Below the pieces are notes generated by a model, which saw only the letters and a list, made by a program, of their open reading frames with translations, ran no database searches and was not told where the DNA came from. 64,000 nt of DNA. It comes from Patella vulgata (taxonomy: Eukaryota > Mollusca > Gastropoda > Patellidae). The stretch lies in the NCBI RefSeq assembly GCF_932274485.2, contig NC_065886.2, positions 31,235,501 to 31,299,500 on the forward strand, read 5' to 3'. The first letter of the stretch is position 1; each line of letters begins with the position of its first letter. Made by a program: the position numbers and the translations under genes. Positions 24,858 through 36,800 of the stretch are shown piece by piece.

Positions 24858-27800
24858 ATTGTCTAATATGGATTGCAAGAGGTAAGAGTGACAATTTCAC
24901 ACAGTGGAAGTTTTTCCTTATGAACAGGTCTGAAATACGATCACTCTTTACCAGCACGACCATGGCACTGTAGCAAAGATCTAAGATCAAAATAGCCAGA
25001 CATACAGCATTGATGACCATTGAATTTTAACACCTGGCTGCCGTTTACATACTCATATATCTATCTTGCAACCCACTATTTCTCAATCCAGTTGTCTACC
25101 TGTTAACTTGTAGAGATTCTATAAATCAAACCAAGTGTGATTAGGTCGTTGACACATTTCAATAAGGAAACAGTGTATTGATTTATTATTAGACTCCCCC
25201 ACAGTCGTGTCATTTAAAGTACTCAGCTTTTTAACTGTTAATACTACACTTGGTGTGAAGGAGCTGGAGGAGAACATGTATATATCAGTATTGTATATTC
25301 TCATGTTATACTCAAAATAAAATATTGTATAAATTCAATCAACGATCTGGAGGAATATATACTTGTATACTCATGTATATTTTTGGGTTTAAAAATATTG
25401 TTTAAACCCAACCAATGTCTCAACTGTTAGTGATTATTCTTTAACAAGATAGGACTCTGTAGATTTCATGTTAGACCGGAGGCTGAGCGCGGGGGGTGTC
25501 CATCAAATGGGCACAAAACCAGACCCAACTTTTCTAGGGTGAAATTTTGCGTAGAATACGATGCCGAGTGGTAATCAGTCCGCCGTTGGGGCGTTTTCGA
25601 GATATTCGGGGTCAAAGGTCAAATGAGTTCATTTGTACTGAAAGTGAATGCGTAGTCATTCTTGTATTATGAAAAGAAGCTGAAAATGATCGACAGTAAT
25701 CACACTTTCAATAAAAATGTAAACTTGCTAAATTCATCTTTAGTCTTAGGGACCCTGGAGGTCAAAAGGTAAAATTTACCGTTTTTGCACTAGGGAGATT
25801 TAAAGCAATAAAATGTCAACGTAAGATATAAAAACTAAAGCGAAACCTGTTCTAATTAATAATAGGAACATTTAAAATGTATCTTTAGGTGGTCTTAGCA
25901 CAGAACATTTACTTTGGAACGTCGAAAATGATCTTGCATAACAGAACCAACACATTTTGAAACCTTTTTCAAAAATACGTAAAAACTGTCAAATCGAGAT
26001 CTCTCCGATTTATTTTCACAACGATTGTTATACATAATGATACTAGTTATCTGAAAAACAATTGAATAGTTTCAGTGTTGGACTCCAGCCTGCAGGCCGC
26101 GTCACAAAGCCTGCCAAAATTTTCCTGCTAACATTGACCATTACGACATATATATCCTGTGAACTACTATGTACAATGCATTCGTCGGTTTTATCTGCGT
26201 CCATGTTCCGGCGAAATTCATAAAAACTCATAAAGAATTTGCAAACATTTAATCTCGTCGCCATATACGTGTTTTCCGTCGCAGATTAACGTCGGTTTTC
26301 CTAGACTGGGATTCCGTCGGTCCGGCGTCCACAATTGCTTGTGGACGCTCTAGAGGCTAAAGTTAATATCTGATTGACTTTAAATTTATACACAGTGTTT
26401 AAGGTCTTGAGACAAAGAAGCCTATTGATTTTCAGCGATTTCAGATAATTACTGCCAGAGTTATGGCCCTTGATCACTTTGAAAAATCTTGTGGACGCTC
26501 TAGAGGCCAAAGTTAATATCCAATTGACTTTAAATTTATACACAGTGTTTAAGGTCATGAGACGAAGAAGCCTATTGATTTTCAGCGATTTCCGATAATT
26601 ACTGACAGAGTTATGGCCCTTGATCACTTCAAAAAATCTTGTGGATGCTCTAAAGGCCAAAGTTAATATCCAATTGACTTTAAATTTATACACATTGTTT
26701 AAGGTCATGAGACGAAGAAGCCTAATGATTTTCAGCGATTTCCGATAAATACTGCCAGAGTTATGGCCCTTGATCACTTCAAAAAATCTTGTGGATGCTC
26801 TAGAGGCTAAAGTTAATATCTGATTGAGTTTAAATTTATACACAGTGTTTGAGGTCATGAGACGAAGATTCCTATTGATTTTCAACGATTTCCGATAATT
26901 ACTGCCAAAGTTATGGCGCTTGATCACTTTGCAAAATCTTGTGATGCTCTAAACCAAACAAATTCTAATAGTTTTCTGATAATTACTTCGTGAGTTGTTG
27001 CTCTTAATCAGATTTTAGTGTATTATAAATGTTTCATTACCGAAAAAAGTAAAAATATGCAACAACCCTTGTTGACTGCCCGGACGATTTAGTTGCTGTG
27101 GGCGTATGTTTCGTTGCCTGGCAACCTATCTTTATATTTTACGCTGACATTTATAACTTTAAATCTTCCTAGTGCTAAAACGGAAAATGTGACCTTTTGA
27201 CCTCTATGATCACAAAGAACCAAGGTGAATCTAGCAAGTTTACATTTTTATTGAAAGTGTGATTACTTTCGATCATTTTCAGCTTATTTTCATGATACAA
27301 GAATGACTGCGCGTTCACTTTCAGTGCAAATGAACCCATTTGACCTTTGACCCCGAATATCTCGAAAATGCCCCAACGGCGGACTGATTACCACTCGGCA
27401 TCGTATTCTACGCAAAATTTTACCCTAGAAAAGTTGGGTCTGGTTTTGTGCCCATTTGATGGACACCCCCCCGTGCTGAGCCTCCAGACTATGTGTTTTA
27501 AGGCTTTATTTAAACATAAATTATGCAAGAGCTAAATCTGTCTATTGCAGGTCTTTCTATAGGCCTTAAATGTTATATAAACTATTAATTAGACATTTTT
27601 TAACATGACAAGACCATAATCAACCCTTGATGCCATCTGATGGGTCCAATTTAAAACAGATTTGAATCCGATCTGCGGTTAAGCTTCTGTTGATGATTAA
27701 CCGCAAAAATAGATGATCAAGACTTTGTTTATTATCGTAACAGTAACAATGACAATCAAGGCTACAGTGTTATTAAAATGAGGTTTTCTCAGCTCAGAGT

Positions 27801-30800
27801 GAAGTAATTTGATTAAAATTTTCAGCACATTCTATTTTTTAACTATACTTATAGCGAGAACTGTCGATGCTTTATCTTATCTTCCATAATGCGGCTTCAA
27901 CATATTGTAAACTATTGCTTTGAGTTAAGAGATATCTAAAGTTTCTATTTCGTTTTATTGTTTTTTTTGCCACCATCTTTTTTTCTGAGATTGTTACCAG
28001 TCACCTTTCAAGCTTGTGCATTGGCGTGTGTGTCTGCTATCTGCTCAATATCTGTATAGGTTTGGGAAGCCACGGTTGGCTCAGTGAGTAAGACGTCTGC
28101 TCGTGAACCTGCTGGTCCCGTGTTCGATTTCTGTGTTAACCGAGAAAGTTCATCTGGATTTTCCGACATACTTTCCCCTTGTCATTGGTGTATGATGGAG
28201 GGCCTGGTATATTCATTTGGATGGGACACAAAACTGAGGACCTTGTGTACACATTGCTATACTCGCAAAAGAATCCTTAGTAGTTGGAATTGGAAATAAG
28301 AGTAGGCAAAATTTTCCTCATAACTCACTGTATGGCATATGGTCATCTCATTTATATGTTTGCAAACCGCCAATAGATAGTATTTAAAAAATAAGAATTA
28401 AAGGGACATAATGTAAGATTAGATAAAGAGTTTATAGTTCTCACTATTATAGTTAAAAATAGATAATGAAAACAGAATATGCAGAAAATTTCTGTAAAAT
28501 TGCTTAACTCTGAACCAAAATATTAGCGATATTAATAACGTTATTTAATTACAATAATAATCAAAGTCTTGATTATCCATTTTTACGTTAAATTATCCAT
28601 CACAAAATGTATTCAAATCCACTAAATATCGCAAGCTAACGATGGCATCGAGAGTTGATTAAGGTCTGGATAAGTTAATTAATGTCTGATTATTTAATTA
28701 AGATAACATTTCTGGCCTAATGAAAGACCTGCAATTGGCAGGTTTAGCTCTTGCATAATGCATATTTAAAATAATGATACATTATCTGCATTTTTCTCTA
28801 ATATATCAGATTCATGCTAATAATGTAGTTTGCAAGGGAGTCTATAGAGTTGAAATGATGCATTGAGACTTTCAGGAATCTGGTGGAACTAATTGGACGC
28901 TGTGTGTATAGCTTGAATCAAATAGTTTCCATTATTTATAGTGTCAAGAATGGTAAATCAATCAATATAATACAGTATGTTGTAGAAAATCAACACATAA
29001 TTAATTCACACGTTATCACTCTCTATATTATAACTGGATGATATTTCTTTATTGACACATTATCACTGTCTAGATGATATTTATTAGCCCAGTCAGTGCA
29101 GAAAAGTAAAATGTTAAATCCCATTTCATTTCACTATTTCTTTATTAACATGTTATCATTGTCTATTGTTTTAGTAGGGCTGGACGATATTTTTTTATTG
29201 ACATATTATCATTGTTTTAGTTGGACAAGAAGATATTTATTCCTTTCTTCATTAGCCAAGTTGGTGCAGAGAAGTAGGGTATTAAACCCCATTTCATTTC
29301 ATTTCTTGATATTTCTCTATTGACATAAATATCACCATTGTTTTAGTAGGACTGGACGATATTTACTTTATAGCTATAATAATGGTGTAAACATTCACAG
29401 TACATGTATATATAGAGCTTGGCGATATCCCTGGAAACAGATATTGTGATATTTTCAAAAAATATTGCGATATATTACCACAATATTTTATAACATGTGA
29501 ATAATTTAAGTTTAGCACCCTTTAAATGTAAAAAAAACATGCATAAAATGTTGAAATATCCCTGGAGTAGTCACGTAACATTATTAAAAGTACATATGCA
29601 CCGAATTTTCAAACAAAATCTAATGAGCTAGTTCAGACATAGATCTATCTATAGCCATGGAGACTTGCTTAAAGGGTGGGATAAATGTTATTGTTGTTTA
29701 TTAAAGGGGGATTGGATGGCTGAATGGTTAGCGTGCGCGCGCTGTATCATAAAGTCTGTCATTAAGTCGACTGGCGTGGTTTTGAATCCCTGGTTGTACG
29801 TGACACAGAGTAGGGTCGCCTGTCCAACCTCGTGGGTTTTCTCCGGGTCCTCCGGTTTCCTCCCACTGCTAAAGACCCCTATGCGCAAGCGAATTATTGA
29901 AATAAAACAAAACCATATGTTAGTCCCAAAATGACCTAGTTTGTGTCGAGTGGACGTTAAACCCCATTTCTCTCTCTCTCTCTTGTTTATTACAATTTTA
30001 ATTTCCAATATATTAAAATTATGATATCTTAAAATTTAGAATATTTACATATGAAGGAGGCACAAAAAAGTAAAAAAAAAAAAAGAAGTTTGTGTTCTTT
30101 CTGCCATGCATGTTTTTATAGCTACAGGTACAGCAGGTATAATTTGATGCTATTCACTTAGCCTTGCAAACTCGTATTTTCTCATTCAATGTATACCTTC
30201 TTGAAAATGCATTATACAATACAAGAATACTAAATTAAACTATAAAACATAGTGCTATCTCAAAAAGTATCAAACGATTTAATCAAATAACAATTTTTCG
30301 GATCACGAACTGCCATGACATTGCTGATGCTGAATGATAATCAGTCAATCTCTACTGTTAGCATTATTTATATTGCTGCTCTTTTAAAAGTGTAAGTCGG
30401 GTGGAAAAGAGCGAGAAGTCACGTGACGAAAACAAAACTCTGTAACAGCGTTTGGAAACTTCGTGGAATGAACGCTCTGGAGTTTATAACAGTATTTATT
30501 CATCACCAAGCAATAAAATATCGTAAATAATATAAAAGAAAGTTATTTTTTCAATAGTTATGTTAAATATCTGAAGACAGTATTTTTGACTGTTTTATGG
30601 AAAACCGAAATATCCCCCAGCTCTATGTATATATGCATATATTGCTGACCTCATTTCAATATTATGGTGCTTCAAGCAAGTGTTTTTATACCCCCACATT
30701 TTCATGTGGACGTATTATGCCGTCGCCCCTGTCCGTCCGGACGTTCGTTCATCCGTCCACAATTTGTTTGTGGACACTCTACAGGTCACAATTCTTATCC

Positions 30801-33800
30801 GATTTTAACGAAACTTGAAATATAGGTGTATCTCCAAAAGATCTCGGCTGCTTTCGATATTGGCATGTATCGGATCGAAACTTCATGGATTATGGCCCCT
30901 GTTTGTACGAAAAATCACGTTTTTAGCTTGTGGACACTATAGAGGTCACAATTTTTATCCGATTTTGTTGAAACTTGAAATATAAGTTGATAACCCAAAG
31001 ATCTCGGTTCCTTTCGATATTCGCGCATATCGGACCTTAACTTCCTGAATTATGGCCCCTGATTGTACAAAAAATCACGTTTTTAGCTTGTGGACCCTAT
31101 AGAGGTCATAATTTTTATCCGATTTAAAAAAACGTTTTATTATATCACCGTTACACCCTGAGGATGGCTGAGTTCGAATTTCATGAAAATCGGCCCAAAA
31201 TTGACAGACAAAATGGCTGCCGTTCGTTCTCAAATAGCGTAAAAATATGGTATATCAAGGTTGTGGACCCTATAGAGGTCACAATTTTTATCGGATTTTG
31301 TTGAAACTTGAAATGTAAGTTTATAACCCAAAGATCTCAGTTCCTTTCGATATTCGCGCATATTGGACCGTAACTTCCTGAATTATGGCCCCTGATTGTA
31401 CGAAAAATCGTGTTTTTAGCTTGTGGACCCTACAGAGGTAATAATTTTTATCCGATTTGAAAAACCGTATTATTATATCACCGACCGACAAAATGGCCGC
31501 CGTTCGTTCTCAAATAGCGTATAAATATGGTATATCAAGGTTGTGGACCCTATAGAGGTCACAATTTTTATCCGATTTTGTTGAAACTTGAAATGTAAGT
31601 TTATAATCGAAAGATCTTGGTTCCTTTCGATATTCGTGCATATCGGACCGTAACTTCCTGAATTATGGCCCCTAATTGTACGAAAAATCGCTTTCTTTTT
31701 AGCTTGTTCTCTATCCATCTCTCGAAAATGTGGGCGTATCCTGCCTGGCAGCCGCTGATTTCTGATATTTTGTCAATAGTGTTTTTTTTTATTATTTCGT
31801 AAGATATACATGTACATGTATACATGTATATATAATATATGGATATATGAATCATTAAAAATGACTGTCTCTCATTAATGTCAAAAATAACCATTTTGTC
31901 TGTAAAGTAAATATCAAAGGTGAAATAACTAATGAACAAAGAAATTCTAAATAAACATTTCAGATTCTTATGAACTCACAAACAATATGATATGTCATTG
32001 AAATTTATGTCTCATTCATGAATCATATACATGTATGTGAGATGTAGAAGCCTAACAAACGCAGCAAACTTTAGATTACTTGGTCTAGTGATCAAAAGTG
32101 TGTGTGTGAAACTATGAGGTCTGTCATTGAGTCAGTTGGTGTGGTTTCGATTCCCTGTTTGTACGTGACATGGAGTAGGGTCATCGGTCCAGACTCGTTG
32201 GGATTCTCAGGGTCCTCCAGATCCCTCCCACTGCTAAAGACCCATATGCGCTAGTGATTCATTGAAATAAATTTGAACCACATGTTAGTCCCAAAATGAC
32301 CTACTTTCTGTTTCTGTTTGTTTTATTTATGGTGTGGTTCTCACATATTTCATGTACTCTATAAATAGATAATTAGAATAAAGAATTAGAAATACCAAAG
32401 GGTAAAAATTGAATTTCTATTGTTTGTGTAATTTGCTTCAGTTTCATGTTAATTTCGACCATTTTATTACATAGCATGTTTAACTGTAATAAAATTGTAA
32501 TTAATTGATCTTGACACAAAAATATTTATAATGACTGTCATTCATATGTTATAAAGGCAGGTTTTATTCCAACTTGGTTTTATTTCCCTTCATGATAAAT
32601 TTTGCTTTTTAATTTATCTCTTATTATAAGGGCCTCAATCTTGAGAATATAATTGATGAAGGAGAAATGAAAAGAGATTTACGCAATCTGATTAAAATAC
32701 AGATCTATATTTTGTTTCGTTTTTTTATACTTTTGATGGCCTCTACTACATGAAGATCTGACCATTTGTAGTGGGAGGTCGCGTGAGGGGGCATACGAGC
32801 GACTTTTGACCCTATGATGTCAGACATTTGATTAACCAATCACCGTTTGTGTTTCTGGTGGGATACCCACAGTTCCGTGTGCTTCATGCCCTGCAAGAGC
32901 TAATCTCTCACATCAACCAGAACACATGTAATATAACAACTCTTCCAGATCCTAGTGTAGTACTAGTAGTAAAGACAAGTATTAAGTAAAAGAAGTTTTT
33001 TGAACTATAAAAACGAAAAGAAATAGGATCTGTGTTTTAATCAGATTGAGATTTAAGGTCCTACTTTTCTGCATACTGACTGGGCTAATATAATGAAGAC
33101 AACTAGATGTTGTCCTTGCCTGGCTCTCCGTCCTGCATCCACAGACAAGTTAAAACCAAGCTAGAGAATTCCAGGGAACTATATCCACCGACACCGATAT
33201 CGAAGCCCGGTCAACCGGGTTAGCATGTTGATGGAGGAGAAGCACTTTGTGGATCTGTTGCAATTTTTATTGCAGGTCTTTCTTTATGCCTTAAAAGTTA
33301 TATAAACTATTAATTAGATATTTATTAACATGGCAAGACCATAATCAACTTTCAACCATAATCAATTCCACAGAATTGTGACCTGTATATTCTAGTTACT
33401 ATATTGAAACAATTTAGGCTTATATTAATTTGCTTCCTTGTTGGTATGTTGAATATATAGACAAGTAATATAAGATATAAACAAAGTATAGTGATTAGTA
33501 TAATTGCTCAAAATTGAAAAAAAAAGATTCTATATGGTTCAGCCAAATCTGTATTTTTTACATGTAGATGATAAAATTGGTGAAATGAAATGAAATAGGG
33601 TTTAACTAATGTTCTACATTAATTGTAACCCAGGTATCATTTAATCTTATGTATCTAGCACTAATTTCTTTCACATTCATTTGATATCCAATCTTTGTTT
33701 AAAAATTTGTAAAAACTGTTTAAAATCACCATAAATCATTTAATTTGTATTTCTGTCTGGTTTAAAGCTGACCATTCAATTTTGATAATGAGTGTCCAAT

Positions 33801-36800
33801 TTAAAAGTGTTTAATTGCTCAATCACTGTTAAAAAATAAACAACCCAATTGATTAATAATTCATTTTTGAACAGTGGTCAGGAAATTAAATACTTGTAAA
33901 TTGGACACTCGTTATCAAAATTAATCAGTCAGCTTTAAACTGGACACAAGTACAAATTAGATCATTTTTGGTGATTTTAAACGATTTTTACGAATTTTTA
34001 AACAAAGATTTGATATTAAACGAATGTGAAAGAAATTAGTGCTAGATACACAAGATTAAATGATACCTGGGTTACAGTGTTTTCTGCTCACCTACTGGGC
34101 TAATGAAGACAGGCATATGCAATACAGTGTGCTATGACTATGAGGGAAATTTTGCACAGACAGTGGCGCTACGACCTACTCTGATATTGAATTCTAACTG
34201 CTAAGGGATCTTTTATGTGCATGCCAATGTGTACACAGGACCTTGAATCTTCATCCCATCTGAAGGACTAGACATTGTCTCTTGCCTGGCCCTCAGTCCT
34301 GCTCCACTGACAAGGAGGAACCACGCTTGAAAATTCCGATAAATTTTCTCGGCCAATGCACGGATCGAACATGGGACCTCCAGGTTAGCAAGCCAATGTC
34401 TTACTCACTGAGCCAATGTGGTTCCCGATTTAATTGGTAAATGTCTTGTTTTTTTGGCTTGATTTGTTGCATTTTGCGATATATATTTTATTTTTTAAAT
34501 AGATCCTCTGATTATCCCAAAATGATTTATCCTCCACTTGACACAAACTAGATCATTTGGGACGAACATGGTTCAATTTTATTTCAATTATTCGTTTGTG
34601 CGCAGGGGTCTTTAGCTGTGGGAGGAAACTTGAGGGCCCGAAGAAAATCCTTGAGTCTAAACAGATGACCTTACTCCCTTTCTCGTACAAGTTACAAGTG
34701 TGGCTGTGGACTCTAAACCATGCCACGTAACTCAATAACAGACCTTTTGATACAAAGTGTATGCGTTAAACCATTCGCTCCCCTCCCCCCCCCCCCCCCC
34801 CCATAGAATGTGAAGATAAAGCAGTTTATGTAATCTGGGTTTTTTTTATTATTTCAGACAACAAGATGATAATTTTTTCTCAACAGTACGATTGGATCCC
34901 CCTTTACTGGATTTTTCTGAACAGTAAGTAGCTTTCTGTGTAATAGTAATACAAAATTCATTTCATTTCATTTTTCTGTACCTAATGAAAACTGGGAAAC
35001 ACCATAGAGTGTAGTAATACTACTAGTATTTTGGTTTCCCTGGCAACCATTATTTATATATGATAATCATGATACAATTAGTTCATGGTATCAAGGTATC
35101 TGAAAATAGAAGAACTGATGGACAACAATTAATCTTCTACTTTTCTGCACCAACCGGGCTTATGAACACAGTGAATCGAAATGACGATTAGTGCCTGTAT
35201 ATAGTAGTTTTAGATTGATTACATATTGGTGGATAGGCTGACCTTGGTTCGATTATTAATGAATGTTTTTATTTCAGGCCAGTGGGGATGCCCCGTATGG
35301 AAAAAGTTACAGTTCAAAATACAGATACAAAAAATATGCTACATTTAGTTTCAATATCAGGCAGTACAGTTCACTTTCATTGTTCATTTTTTCAAGACAA
35401 AGTAAGAAAACTTTAATTTTACTTGCATCCAAACTAACAACCCGTGAATAGATCTCAAGCACCCATCTGCGCTAATGGAGTAAGAAAATGTTGACATGAA
35501 TTGATTTTAAGACTAAATAGCCGACATTTAATTGATCATTTTCTATCCGCGGTGTCGTTCAACCCACCCATCAAGTTCTGTAGGGTTATTCGTTTGGACG
35601 CGGAAGTGTTGTTATTTTTGTGACACTAGCAGACTAATGTGTCGATGATTACTCTCGCAAATTGCATATATGGATTTGAATGATTGGGGTGTAATTATTC
35701 ACACAGAGTAACCATACCCCTCCATCATTATTTAGATAATAGATGAAATTATAACGGGGCACACTGATGTAGATGGCTACTCTCGTAAATTCCAAATATG
35801 GATTTGCCAGTTGAGGGATAATTACTCGCACAGAATGATTTGCATGGGTAATCATTTGCCCAAGCGTTCTTTGAGTATGTTAAAAAGATTGAGCAACAAG
35901 CTACAGCAGTAGATTTGCTAAAAAAACAGAGTGAACAGAATGTGGAAAAGATAAGAAGTGTAGAAACGGTAACAAAATTTTCTGTATTTTCATCAATCTT
36001 GATCACCGAGACTTGACAAAGGAGGGTAGAATAACACTATGTACTGTAAAGTCGGAATTGAATGTTATTTTCTCCCCTCACGTCTGTTTGACAAGCCCTT
36101 CTAAACCATTGTGTTGTTTAATTTTGTAGGTGGTGCCCCCTGGTGGGAATACAACATTTGATGTGGTGTTTTTAGCCCGTCAGGTGGGCAATGTAGAAAA
36201 TACACTTTATATCCGTACATCAATAGGCTATTTAAAATATCAGGTAAGATTCTCGTGTTAATATTCATATGGGTATGGGAGGGGGTGCAGGTTGTTCGCG
36301 TTCTACATCAGTAGGCTATTTAGAATATCAGATAAGATTCTTGTGTTAATATTCAGGGGGTAGGTGGGGGTGGGAGTTGTGGGAGTTCTAGTTGTCAAAC
36401 GTTCAGGACACTAGAGTCTTGACTAGATATTTCAGACATAGGAAACGAGAGGGCAGAATGGCAGCACTCCCTTAAAAGAGTAGCAGAATCTGGCCATTTT
36501 CAGAATGTTAAAGATAATACATGCTTTTTCAAAGCGAATTAAAGAACACTTTGCCGATATTAATCATAACCCAGTAGGTGTAGAACATTAAACCACATTT
36601 CATTTCATTGGGTCTACTTTTGTCTATGTTTGATTGATGTTCTTATTTTTTTCTCAACAGGTTTTTGGGGTAGGGGTTCCTAATCCATACCGATTAAGAC
36701 CCTATTTAGGTGCAAGGGTACCAGTTAACAGCACCTTTTCACCTCTAATACAAATGCATAATCCACACAGCACTAAATTACAGGTAAGTCTTATTTCATC

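Larger units (their letters stand above)
22414..34857 (+). other. TMEM131 intron 3 (12.4 kb)
   Basis: It contains the long-TIR element (25474-27489) and its decayed relative, a 1.2-kb hAT element with a SINE-B inside, a tandem-repeat element (30688-31739), two MITE types nested in SINE-A copies, and several SINEs. No exon is visible. 24860-25470, 31740-32100 and 32310-32660 are unassigned. Confidence 0.6.

Noticed and set aside
26301-26927. 208-codon minus-strand frame with 50-residue repeats
   Set aside because: It is the product of the 150-bp tandem array inside a DNA transposon; the unit length is divisible by three, so one frame stays open. No start context or family motif.
31601-31939. 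112-codon minus-strand frame
   Set aside because: Crosses the end of the tandem-repeat DNA element; no conserved motif.
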